A program made the position numbers and the translations under genes. From DATFVA01 sp963747755 (GTDB taxonomy: Bacteria; Bacteroidota; Ignavibacteria; Ignavibacteriales; Ignavibacteriaceae): a stretch of 64,000 nt of DNA. Positions 44,989 to 52,351 of the stretch are shown piece by piece. Position 1 is the first letter of the stretch; the number at the start of each line of letters is the position of its first letter. A model generated the notes under the pieces. That model saw only the letters and a program-made list of their open reading frames with translations. It was not told the DNA's origin and searched no databases. The DNA lies in assembly GCA_963747755.1 (NCBI GenBank), contig CAVVGK010000016.1, positions 124,001-188,000 on the forward strand, in the 5' to 3' direction.

Positions 44989-47595
44989 CTAATTCTCTCG
45001 CCGTTTTCCGCAAGTCTTATCGGAATTTATTCCATTAAGTTTCATATGTTGCCCAAGCAGTTCTTCATTAACCGGATTAGTATTGAAGATTTCGTTGAAA
45101 ACTTTCAACGCTAGTTCCTTTCTTATTTTCCCATTAATGTCATTCTTTGTTAATCTGACCATTGGTATTCCTATTGAAGAGGAGATATTTTCCTCAAACC
45201 ATTCAATATCTTCATGCCTTAAATGATAGGCGAACTCTTCGAACCTGTTCATACTGGCAGTAACCATCAATTCTTTTTCTTCATTGTCAATGCATGTCTT
45301 TGCCATATTTGAATCATACTTCCAATTCATCAGGAACTGAGCAAAAATTCCGACTTCATCTTCCAGCTGATGGAGAAATCCTTCCGGGTTTTGCGAGAAC
45401 CAGTCATAGTCCCTAAGAGCTTTACCGGTATTTACTACATTAAAACGTCTGTCTTGATTTTCAATAATCACGGGAATCTTTTCGTTACTGAAAAAGATAC
45501 AGTTTACATTATTCGTAATATCATAGTTCCTAACTTGTTTTTCATTTATAGTAATCACCGGATCGGTTATAATTGCTTTCAGCTTTGACTTAACCGATGC
45601 CGTGGTATTCTTATCATATACGACTTCATTGAAAGCTATGAACATTGCATTTTGCAGCCAGGGATTAAACTCGCTATGAAGCTCCTGATTCTCAACTTTT
45701 CTTGCCTGGTCAGTCCCGAATAAAGGCTGCAAGACTCTTTCCAGAAGTACGTTCTTGCCTGTCCCTTGCACACCCTTAAAAACCCAGGCCGTCAGTTGTT
45801 TTTCCCTTGTCTGCATTATTCCGGCTAACCAGTTGAGAAACATCTTTCTTTCTCTATATTTCGGTATTAGGTTGATGAGCAGTTTGTATATTGCCGGAAA
45901 TGATTTAACCGGATTTATTATTTCACTGTTTTTCTTCAACAGAAGATATTTTGTCGGAACAAACAAATTAAATATTTCCTGCTGTATGTCGAACCTCTCA
46001 TTCATATGAACATTGAAATCAGCTTGCAAAACAGGAAATACTGGGGGTAGTTTTTGTTGTGCAGAGATGAGTATGTTCTCAAGGATTTCCTTTCCTACAT
46101 TAAGATACACTTTATCTTTCTCTTTATCCCAGTATGAATATGAGCTTGTGCTGCGTTCAATAAACGACAAATACCTACCCGTATTATAATTCTTCGATGA
46201 TTTTATTTTTTTATAATAATCATATTTAAACTTTATCTTTTCCGATTCAATGAGTTTCTTCAAATCAGATTTATTTTTTTTGAAGACTGATGATACTTTA
46301 TCTACTAAATATGCCTGGTCGACAGGGTCACTGAGTTTAGTACTCAGCTCAATTAAATCGTGTAAGACGATATTATTATTTAACTCATTGTCTTCATCAT
46401 ATTTATTAACCATACGGTCAATTAACCAATTCGACCCTAGTTTAACTTTTGTAAGTAACTTCTTGAATTCTTCTATTCCGCTGGCCCTGACATATTCATC
46501 CGGGTCTTTATGTGGTGAAAGGCTTTCAGGGTCAAGAACAAATGGAATAATTTCTGATTCGGTAAGCAGCAGCTTAACTGCTGATTCAGTATTTTTAGGC
46601 CCGACATCATCCCGGTCGAAGGAGATAATTAGCCTTTCTATCTTATTTCTTATAAGAGCTTCAAGATGACTTTTTGAAAGTCTGCCCTGTCCAGCTGCCA
46701 CAACATTATTCATCCCCGATGCAGTAAAATAAACCGCATCCGGATACCCTTCCAGCACAATGAGAGTTTTTTCTTTTTTATCACACTTATTTAAGTTAAA
46801 AATATCGTGCTTACTTAATCCCTTTGTACTGTCCCATCTAACATCATTGTAGATCTTATCGCCAATAGTAATTGAGGGAATGCCCTTGGGCTGGATAGCT
46901 CTTTTAATAAAACCTGTTATCTGCCCCTTTGCATTTCTGTATGGCAATGCTAACCGGAAATTATCCCCGAACGCTCCATTAAGAGGCAGCAGCTTTATCT
47001 TTTCTGCAGCTTCTGGCATTAAATCAAGTAAATATTTTCTTATCTCACCCGAACTGGGGAAGAAGCAGAATTCGCTTTTTTTAAGAACTTCGATTTCATA
47101 ACGTCTTTCACTGACCAGATAATCAAGTGTCTCCCGACCCTCATCCTTAAATAAGAGTTCATGCATCCAAGAAAATATCTTTTCATATAATAAGGCTTTT
47201 TCTCGTTCCAAATTTAGCTTTATAAGCTCTTCTTCTGTTATTTGATTTTCCGGTGATAATTTCATATCAAAGTCATACTCAATACCGAATTGCTGAGCTA
47301 TCCAATCGACGGCTTCCTTGAATCCGGTTTTAAGAGCGACTTCAACTAATTTTATATTATCTCCTGACTGATTGCATTGAAAACATTTCCAATAATTATC
47401 TTTCAGATTTATACTGAAGCATCTTCCGCTTTTTGAACTATGACCATATGGGCAATCTCCGTGAGGACTGCTCCAAGTATAGTCCAAATCCAGGCCCAGT
47501 TTTTTTGCAATTTCATCGGTGGGAATTGTATTTATATGAGACTTTAAACTCTGTAGAGTTTTATAACTATTTTTCTCTCCTGTATTGTTCGACAT
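44989..47595 (-). CDS. P4-alpha-like primase-helicase (CHC2 zinc finger, TOPRIM, SF3 helicase)
   Basis: Replication initiator of a mobile element, 868 aa. Domains: CHC2-type zinc finger (about residues 48-85, 'DCPYGHSSKSGRCFS' ... 'WKCFQCNQSGDNI'), TOPRIM primase core (about 270-370, 'TLIVLEGYPDAVYFTASG', 'RLIISFDRDDVGPKN'), and a C-terminal superfamily 3/DUF5906-like helicase (about 600-760) with Walker A 'FKGVQGTGKNVLLERVL', Walker B-like 'MFIAFNEVVYDKN' and 'CIFFSNEKIPVIIENQDRRF'. It would prime and unwind at the adjacent iteron region. Overlaps the upstream DUF5659 gene by 29 bp. Lower GC than the flanks. Confidence 0.88.
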   Translation of the reverse strand: MSNNTGEKNSYKTLQSLKSHINTIPTDEIAKKLGLDLDYTWSSPHGDCPYGHSSKSGRCFSINLKDNYWKCFQCNQSGDNIKLVEVALKTGFKEAVDWIAQQFGIEYDFDMKLSPENQITEEELIKLNLEREKALLYEKIFSWMHELLFKDEGRETLDYLVSERRYEIEVLKKSEFCFFPSSGEIRKYLLDLMPEAAEKIKLLPLNGAFGDNFRLALPYRNAKGQITGFIKRAIQPKGIPSITIGDKIYNDVRWDSTKGLSKHDIFNLNKCDKKEKTLIVLEGYPDAVYFTASGMNNVVAAGQGRLSKSHLEALIRNKIERLIISFDRDDVGPKNTESAVKLLLTESEIIPFVLDPESLSPHKDPDEYVRASGIEEFKKLLTKVKLGSNWLIDRMVNKYDEDNELNNNIVLHDLIELSTKLSDPVDQAYLVDKVSSVFKKNKSDLKKLIESEKIKFKYDYYKKIKSSKNYNTGRYLSFIERSTSSYSYWDKEKDKVYLNVGKEILENILISAQQKLPPVFPVLQADFNVHMNERFDIQQEIFNLFVPTKYLLLKKNSEIINPVKSFPAIYKLLINLIPKYRERKMFLNWLAGIMQTREKQLTAWVFKGVQGTGKNVLLERVLQPLFGTDQARKVENQELHSEFNPWLQNAMFIAFNEVVYDKNTTASVKSKLKAIITDPVITINEKQVRNYDITNNVNCIFFSNEKIPVIIENQDRRFNVVNTGKALRDYDWFSQNPEGFLHQLEDEVGIFAQFLMNWKYDSNMAKTCIDNEEKELMVTASMNRFEEFAYHLRHEDIEWFEENISSSIGIPMVRLTKNDINGKIRKELALKVFNEIFNTNPVNEELLGQHMKLNGINSDKTCGKRREN

Positions 47596-47854
47596 TGTTA
47601 TTTAATCCTTGATCTGAAGTTGATGTTGATAAGGAATGTATAATCCCTTTTAAGGCACGAAGTGCATTACTGTATTGTACAGGTTCTACGGTTGTAGCCA
47701 GTGAGTAGTATTTGTTTACCAGTCTTTTCAGTTCATCTGTCTCTTCAAAGAAAAAGAGTGTAAACCCCTGACTCCTTCTGTGATCCGCCAACTCATAGCC
47801 GTTTGCTATCAGAAAGGCACTACAGTAGAAGTCCTTTAATTGATATAACTTCAT
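47567..47854 (-). CDS. DUF5659-domain small protein
   Basis: A 95-aa protein matching the DUF5659 pattern: 'DFYCSAFLIANGYEL' opening, 'GFTLFFFEETDELKRLVNKY' and 'VEPVQYSNALRALKGIIHSL'. These small alpha/beta proteins are commonly encoded just ahead of primase genes in phages and integrative elements. It overlaps the primase start by 29 bp, so translation is coupled. Function not established. Confidence 0.75.
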   Translation of the reverse strand: MKLYQLKDFYCSAFLIANGYELADHRRSQGFTLFFFEETDELKRLVNKYYSLATTVEPVQYSNALRALKGIIHSLSTSTSDQGLNNNVEQYRREK

Positions 47855-48135
47855 CTATTTATCCTCTGGATAAAAATTTATTTAATTCTGCTGCGATTGC
47901 AGCTATTATTGATTGTTTTCTAGGAGTTTCGGGGGTGGTGTGTTGGGGGCGTTTCCGGTTTGAGCTTAATTATTTCATATAATATAATGTGCGCTAAATA
48001 GTTGGAATAGTCAAGTAAGAAAGTGATATTCTTAACAATTTTTTTCCAGAAAATATTTTATAATTATACCTGTTTGTTGGGAACATCCTGAACGGAACCA
48101 ACAAATCATACCTTAAAGGCCTAAGATTATCCATT

Positions 48136-48218
48136 AGGTCTAAAACGACATACTACACAACACCGTGGGTGAAGTACGTAAAATGTTTTAGATTCTAATT
48201 ATTAATGGTTTTAGACCT
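48136..48218. promoter_or_regulatory. Inverted repeat operator candidate (AGGTCTAAAAC/GTTTTAGACCT)
   Basis: AGGTCTAAAAC (48136-48146) is matched by GTTTTAGACCT (48208-48218), an 11-bp perfect inverted repeat, with an extra half-site GTTTTAGA at 48185-48192. It lies in the divergent region 47855-48217 between the primase operon and a wHTH-containing protein and abuts that protein's start, suggesting autoregulation. No gene is visible in this gap. Confidence 0.45.
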
Positions 48219-48220
48219 TG

Positions 48221-49141
48221 ATGAAAGAAGACAAATCTCTTTTTTGTACAAACGATCGTGCCATTGAATTTATCAATCAGATGGGGATATATTATGACCA
48301 ATTAATCTCCCGTATACGTTTTATAGATACTGATACTGATTCCAAGTCATCCCTTTACATAAATCCACAATCGAAAAAAATAAATAAAAATAAACAGATA
48401 ACTTTAATGAGTTATACCCCTGAATCTATCCGGAAATTTAGGCAAGGATTATCTCTTTTGTTATATAATCAGTCTGGATTTAGCCGGCTCATACTTATCA
48501 TAAACCTATTACGACCAGTACCTAAGGAGCAATCTTTGCTTTTCTTATTCATCATAACAGTTTTTGACGAAGTGAAATACTTCTTATTCTCCAATCCCGA
48601 AGTTGAAGTTAACTTTGCAATAGACAAATGTGATGATGATTTTCTTTATAATTTCCTAATCATTATGCGTGAGCGACTAAAGAATTCTTCGAGTTTTCAT
48701 CCGGGACGATATGAACTGCTACATAGTTTTACCCAGAATTTATATAAAAACACTACACCCGATACATATAAAATGCATTATTTAGGAGATTATTGGATAA
48801 TCTATTTCAAAGAGAAATCGTTCATAATTAAGGATACTTTGGGAATGAAAGCATTAGCATATTTGTTGAAAAATCCCGGCCAGAAAATTCAGAGTAGTGA
48901 GCTTGCCATATTAATAAGGGGTCCGGAAGAAAAAAAAGATGAACAAATAGATAGTTACCTTAATACAAGAGCGAATTTTAATACAGTAATCGGGAAATTA
49001 AAAAAGATCAGAGGAAGTCAGTCACTAAGGGAATATTTCGATGATTCTTTTAAGACAGAAAATGATAATGACGTTTATTGTACATTAAATGATGATAAAA
49101 GATGGGAGGTAATTCTACCTAAATATATGCTTGACAGCTGA
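48221..49141 (+). CDS. Element-encoded regulator with C-terminal winged-helix-like domain
   Basis: About 306 aa. The N-terminal two-thirds is not recognised. Residues ~185-235 ('DYWIIYFKEKSFIIKDTLGM' then 'KALAYLLKNPGQKI') match the pattern 'xWxVxFxGxxxxLKDSKGLRYLAxLLxxPGxE' of a winged-helix domain found in ATPase/cyclase-linked transcriptional regulators. The remaining C-terminus is charged. The ATG at 48221 is preferred over the TTG immediately before it. The perfect inverted repeat at its start fits autoregulation. Divergent from the primase operon and just ahead of the giant RNA region, so it may control both. Confidence 0.6.
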   Translation: MKEDKSLFCTNDRAIEFINQMGIYYDQLISRIRFIDTDTDSKSSLYINPQSKKINKNKQITLMSYTPESIRKFRQGLSLLLYNQSGFSRLILIINLLRPVPKEQSLLFLFIITVFDEVKYFLFSNPEVEVNFAIDKCDDDFLYNFLIIMRERLKNSSSFHPGRYELLHSFTQNLYKNTTPDTYKMHYLGDYWIIYFKEKSFIIKDTLGMKALAYLLKNPGQKIQSSELAILIRGPEEKKDEQIDSYLNTRANFNTVIGKLKKIRGSQSLREYFDDSFKTENDNDVYCTLNDDKRWEVILPKYMLDS

Positions 49142-49214
49142 CGAAAACTTGTAAAATTTTACATATAGTTTTTGATTCCATCTTTATTTCTACCCTCTTA
49201 CATTTGTCCCATCA

Positions 49215-49998
49215 AAATAAAGCGGTTCTGCGAAAGCGAGGACGGCACAGGTGTCACTGCCATACACTAAACCGCTTTTGTTCTTTTTCTTCCGGTCGCT
49301 GATGACGGAGTACACTTACCCTCTGCTCCTAGGTAAGACAGAGGAAATTCTATGGTAGCCGGAAGAGTTTATTTTGCTCAATGCACCGACGAGCGCCCCA
49401 CGTATCTATGGGTGACGGATGCGGCCAGTATTTTACTGGTGGTGTGTTGGGTTATTATTTTGTCCTGATGCACTGAGGAAAGACAAAAAATAGATAAGCT
49501 GCTGGTGAAACGCCAGAGCCAGTTTGGGTGTGACCTGCTAAGCCTTAACATCATTTAGTTGATGTCCCTGTTTAGGTAGGACCAGTGTAATACTGGTGGT
49601 GCATCAGGGTTATTATTTTCTTCCAGTCACTTCAGGATAACTTTTTTTGTCATGTTGTGTTATTCTGGTCCGTGTGGCTGGAAGTTATTTTTAGTTCCTT
49701 CTGTATGCTGAGGACAGCGTCTTTATCAGGAAACTGATAAAGATTTTCACGTGAACGAAATAGGGTGTACCAACCCGAAAAAGGGTGTAACAGCCCCTGC
49801 TATATTGGGACCAGCGAAAGTTGGTGGCAAAAGGAAGGACACCAAGGTTCCAACATTAGACTGATGAAGAATAGCTGCTATGGGCGTCTTGTATGTTTCT
49901 AGGACAGTCTGCACCCAGACCCCGGACTATCAGATAGTACAGGCTCAGTGAAAAGCTGGCCGGCAGTCCTGACCATAGTTGTTGGAACCATTTTTATT
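49215..49998 (+). ncRNA. Giant structured noncoding RNA candidate (~780 nt, GOLLD/ROOL/OLE-like class)
   Basis: There is no ORF here, but dense secondary structure runs throughout. Helices seen: 49219-49227/49270-49278 (9 bp); 49288-49295/49359-49366 (8 bp) enclosing an H-type pseudoknot (CTTACC 49315-49320 with GGTAAG 49332-49337, CTCTG 49321-49325 with CAGAG 49339-49343); two copies of a module CCAGT-loop-ACTGG followed by GGGTTATTATTTT (49425-49461 and 49581-49619); 49620-49684 long hairpin; CTTTATCAG-GAAA-CTGATAAAG (49721-49742); tandem 14-nt hairpins 49763-49776 and 49783-49796; GAAA hairpin 49810-49825; and a 3' domain closed by GGTTCCAACA/TGTTGGAACC (49846-49855/49980-49989) followed by ATTTTTATTT, a terminator-like end. 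Its size, ornate folds and mobile-element setting recall GOLLD or ROOL RNAs; identity with either is unproven. Confidence 0.7.
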
Positions 49999-50025
49999 TC
50001 ATTAAATGTAAGGATTAAAAAATTT

Positions 50026-50100
50026 ATGAAGTTTCAGTTGTATAAAGGATTTATAGACTACCCACGGTATGATGATAAAGTAGTACAAAGACTTCTATAA
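50026..50100 (+). CDS. Possible 24-aa peptide between the two structured RNAs
   Basis: ATG to TAA reading MKFQLYKGFIDYPRYDDKVV-QRLL, with AAGGA eleven bases upstream. It lies between the giant RNA and the 114-nt structured element. It could be a small leader peptide or chance; nothing proves translation. Confidence 0.25.
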   Translation: MKFQLYKGFIDYPRYDDKVVQRLL

Positions 50101-50126
50101 AATGTCAAGTATGATTCGGTTTATAC

Positions 50127-50240
50127 CTGGTAACCGGTGAATGAAAATACCACCGGGTAATATGCTAATTAGCTGATTACCTACCTTAACTGGACATGAG
50201 AAGGTGAAGGGAAAGTATGGTATTAATAGCCGGTTACCAG
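50127..50240 (+). ncRNA. 114-nt multi-helix structured RNA element (leader of the next gene)
   Basis: Nested and branching helices: P1 CTGGTAACCGG (50127-50137) with CCGGTTACCAG (50230-50240), 11 bp perfect; P2 AATACCA (50146-50152) with TGGTATT (50218-50224); P3 GGTAAT/ATTACC (50156-50161/50176-50181) capped by the palindrome GCTAATTAGC; P4 ACCTT/AAGGT (50183-50187/50201-50205). This is a three-way-junction architecture like a riboswitch or small ncRNA, 66 nt ahead of the next ORF. Ligand or partner unknown. Confidence 0.55.
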
Positions 50241-50306
50241 ATAATATTTGAGTTAAAACGGGCTAAATAAAATGATATTAAACTAATAATTAAACTTAGA
50301 AATTGA

Positions 50307-50708
50307 ATGAGTCACGATAAATCCCCTACAGATAAACTTTATTCAGAATATTTTCCTGAGATCGACGCTCAAGACCCTGTGGATGGAAAATACAAAGTAA
50401 ATAATCCTTTCTCAGACGGAGGTTTTTTAGAAATTGATACTTTGGGTGATTTTACTTCATCTGATAAAAAAAACTCAGGTTTTATTGCCGATTTCTTCAA
50501 GATCGCGGAAGGAATACCTGAATCAGAAAAATTTATTTTTACTCAGAATTTATTAAAAGGGAATAAACCTCCGGATTATAAAACAATTAAATTATTTAAT
50601 GATGCTTTATTAACTCAGCCCGAAAATATTGATGTATTTAATTATCTGACACAAGAAAGGACAGTCCTATCGAACTGTCGAGTCACTGTTCCAATCGCTG
50701 AGGTTTGA
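50307..50708 (+). CDS. Element-encoded hypothetical protein, 3' end probably fused to NADAR remnant
   Basis: 133 aa, acidic, soluble, with no recognised domain. The text from 'MSHDKSPTDKLYSEYFPEID' to about residue 115 ('ENIDVFNYLTQER') appears genuine; the last ~18 residues overlap, in another frame, the coding sequence of a NADAR domain that lacks its own start. The two were probably joined by a deletion, so this ORF's natural C-terminus is uncertain. It has no clear ribosome-binding site and is preceded by the 114-nt structured RNA. Confidence 0.5.
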   Translation: MSHDKSPTDKLYSEYFPEIDAQDPVDGKYKVNNPFSDGGFLEIDTLGDFTSSDKKNSGFIADFFKIAEGIPESEKFIFTQNLLKGNKPPDYKTIKLFNDALLTQPENIDVFNYLTQERTVLSNCRVTVPIAEV

Positions 50709-51075
50709 CGGCTATCCTGATATTCAGAAGTTAATAAGAGATCAAAAATCTCCAATGGGAGCTAAAATGAAGGCACGCAAAAATAAGGACCTTCTGAAAA
50801 GAGGGAAAATGTGGGATGAGTCTGAAGAAGATCTCGATACAATGAGCTTCTGTCTAAAGCTAAAGCTTGAACAACATCCTGAATTGCAGCAGAGACTGGT
50901 TGACACAAGTGATGCTAAAATAATTGAGGATTGTACTTCTCATCCTCGTGAATCTGCAAGGTTTTGGGGAATGGTAAAAACAAATAGCTCCTTGGAAGGA
51001 GAAAATAAACTCGGCAAGCTCTGGATGGAGCTCCGTGAAGAAATAAAACTTAAGAAATATAAGGAGGCCATATAA
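50650..51075 (+). pseudogene. NADAR-domain (YbiA-like N-glycosidase) gene lacking its 5' end
   Basis: In frame from a stop at 50647, the sequence reads 'YRTVESLFQSLRFDGYPDIQ', 'SPMGAKMKARKN', 'RESARFWGM' and 'ENKLGKLWMELREE', the characteristic core and C-terminus of NADAR proteins. NADAR enzymes cleave N-glycosidic bonds, including reversal of nucleic-acid ADP-ribosylation, and are carried by phages. The N-terminal strand (xLSNFYPxxxxxxG) that should precede 'YRTVE' and any start codon are missing; the internal ATG at 50755 would lose the active region. Probably inactive, unless translated by fusion with the preceding ORF. Confidence 0.65.
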
Positions 51076-51076
51076 A

Positions 51077-51763
51077 ATGGTAAAATCAGAAATCATAAAT
51101 AAACTAATACTATCAGATCCTGCTATTGGATCAATAAATTCGAAAAATATTATTACTTATCCATTGATGGCGTGGGAAAGTACTATTAGAAAAGCGGCAA
51201 AAAATATTTCTGTTTTGCCTAATTTTGAGTCAGTAATCGAAGAAAATTCGATTTATAAACTCCACATAAAGTATAAGGCAGTAGTAATCGATTGGGGCAC
51301 AATGACTTTTCTGAGACCTGGCGGTTTCCAAGATCTGGATAGTCTAATGTTTCCGCGTAATTTATGCTACGATGTACCTATTAAGGACCTTATTAAAATA
51401 CCTTTTTTAATAACAGGAGAGCGTGATGGTGGAATAAGAACAGAGCTTGATTATTACACTCCAACTTTCAGCTTTTTGCCCTCAGGGCTTATTCAGGTTG
51501 ATTTGCAAATTATTGACTGTTTGGGAGATTCACCAGAAAGTCGTGGATATTTCTACTGGGAGACCCTTCTGGATATTTTATTCCGTACACCAAATACACT
51601 TAAAAGACAGTATCCCATTCCAGATATAGATGGGAATGGGTATACAAAATCTTTATTGTTCTCTTTTCTCTTAGAGAATAAGTTCTTCACACTCGGAGAC
51701 CTAAGATTAGCCATAGATGAATTTATGGAAAAATTAGATAGTGAAATTAAAAATAATATATAA
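51077..51763 (+). CDS. Element-encoded hypothetical protein (228 aa)
   Basis: Not recognised. It has a good ribosome site (AAGGAGG) and starts one base after the NADAR stop, so it was once in operon with it. Composition is mixed alpha/beta and soluble. Notable stretches are 'YKAVVIDWGTMTFLRPGGFQ', 'ITGERDGGIRTELDYYTP' and a helical C-terminus with 'FTLGDLRLAIDEFMEKL'. No transmembrane segment. Function unknown. Confidence 0.6.
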   Translation: MVKSEIINKLILSDPAIGSINSKNIITYPLMAWESTIRKAAKNISVLPNFESVIEENSIYKLHIKYKAVVIDWGTMTFLRPGGFQDLDSLMFPRNLCYDVPIKDLIKIPFLITGERDGGIRTELDYYTPTFSFLPSGLIQVDLQIIDCLGDSPESRGYFYWETLLDILFRTPNTLKRQYPIPDIDGNGYTKSLLFSFLLENKFFTLGDLRLAIDEFMEKLDSEIKNNI

Positions 51764-51794
51764 AAAATTGGGCGGTTCACTTCCGCTTCAAAAT

Positions 51795-51834
51795 CTCATT
51801 ATTTCCGGGCGCGGAGGTAATGAATTAGTTACGC
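51795..51834 (+). promoter_or_regulatory. Shine-Dalgarno-sequestering leader hairpin, copy 1
   Basis: TCATTATTTCC (51795-51805) pairs with GGAGGTAATGA (51812-51822) over 11 bp, with loop GGGCGC. The 3' strand contains GGAGGT and starts a minimal ORF ATG-AAT-TAG (51819-51827). Downstream CGCG (51831-51834) can pair back to the loop region, making a pseudoknot. Two homologous copies occur at 52276-52334 and 53406-53446. It precedes the gene at 51863, which has its own second GAGGAGGTGAT site. Confidence 0.6.
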
Positions 51835-51862
51835 GAACTCAGTTCAAAGAGGAGGTGATAAA

Positions 51863-52234
51863 ATGAACTCACAACCAATTCCGTTACTATATCCCCTACA
51901 GCCAGGATATATGGATGCAGATCAGTTTATTGATCAGTTATTAACAAAACCGGAAACTATTGAATGGAAGGTAGCTTTGCAATCCAAATTACAGAGTGAA
52001 CTTATCGGGGCCTGTATTTTTGATGTAAATAGTTATGGTGCTAAATATTTCGTCAAATTTTTTACTCTCTCTTGTAATTTATTAAAAAGCGCATTGCCTG
52101 GCTATCCATATGTTTACGAATTCCGTTATAAAAATAGCTATGGACCGGATGACGTTACAGTGATAGAAAAGAGAGGCTTTTCAAGTGGGATGACAACATA
52201 TCCATTAATGATAGTGAACGATAAAATAACTTAA
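51863..52234 (+). CDS. Element-encoded hypothetical protein (123 aa)
   Basis: Not recognised. The start is supported by a strong AGAGGAGGTGAT ribosome site. The protein has 'IPLLYPLQPGYMDADQFIDQ' at its N-terminus, a helix near residues 38-55 and a tyrosine-rich beta-like C-terminal part ('YPYVYEFRYKNSYGPDDVTV'). It sits as a single cassette between a leader hairpin (51795-51834) and a hairpin terminator (52239-52261). Confidence 0.55.
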   Translation: MNSQPIPLLYPLQPGYMDADQFIDQLLTKPETIEWKVALQSKLQSELIGACIFDVNSYGAKYFVKFFTLSCNLLKSALPGYPYVYEFRYKNSYGPDDVTVIEKRGFSSGMTTYPLMIVNDKIT

Positions 52235-52238
52235 TTCA

Positions 52239-52261
52239 AAGCCGGGATAATTTCCCGGCTT
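52239..52261 (+). terminator. Hairpin terminator
   Basis: AAGCCGGGA/TCCCGGCTT, a 9-bp perfect stem with a 5-nt loop, directly after the stop codon of the 123-aa gene. The T-run is weak. The same hairpin type (GCCGGGA...TCCCGGC) follows the radical SAM gene at 53351. Confidence 0.65.
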
Positions 52262-52275
52262 CATAAAATAAATAA

Positions 52276-52334
52276 AAGGTGAAATACCTTGTATCATTAC
52301 TTTCTTGGCGAGGAGGTGATGAGTTAACTACGCC
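52276..52334 (+). promoter_or_regulatory. Shine-Dalgarno-sequestering leader hairpin, copy 2
   Basis: Hairpin A: AAGGT-GAAAT-ACCTT (52276-52290). Hairpin B: TCATTACTTTC (52294-52304) pairs with GGAGGTGATGA (52312-52322), including G-U pairs, with loop TTGGCGA. Loop GGCG (52307-52310) is complementary to CGCC (52331-52334), an H-type pseudoknot. The 3' strand holds GGAGGT followed by a minimal ORF ATG-AGT-TAA (52319-52327). It precedes the radical SAM gene, whose own start has only a weak site. Confidence 0.6.
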
Positions 52335-52351
52335 TTATCATAAGAAATATT

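Noticed and set aside
49141..49180. TGTAAAATTTTACA palindrome followed by T-rich DNA as a terminator of the 306-aa gene
   Set aside because: The palindrome is A/T only and has no loop, so a stable terminator hairpin is unlikely.
49142..50306. Group II intron without ORF as the explanation of the structured interval
   Set aside because: I could not find a domain V-like 34-nt hairpin with its AGC triad, a GUGYG-type 5' end in the right place, or flanking exons that would join into a gene. It should still be tested by covariance model.
49142..50306. CRISPR array or retron
   Set aside because: The repeats in this interval are diverged, irregularly spaced and internally paired, without unique equal-length spacers; no cas gene or reverse transcriptase is present in the window.
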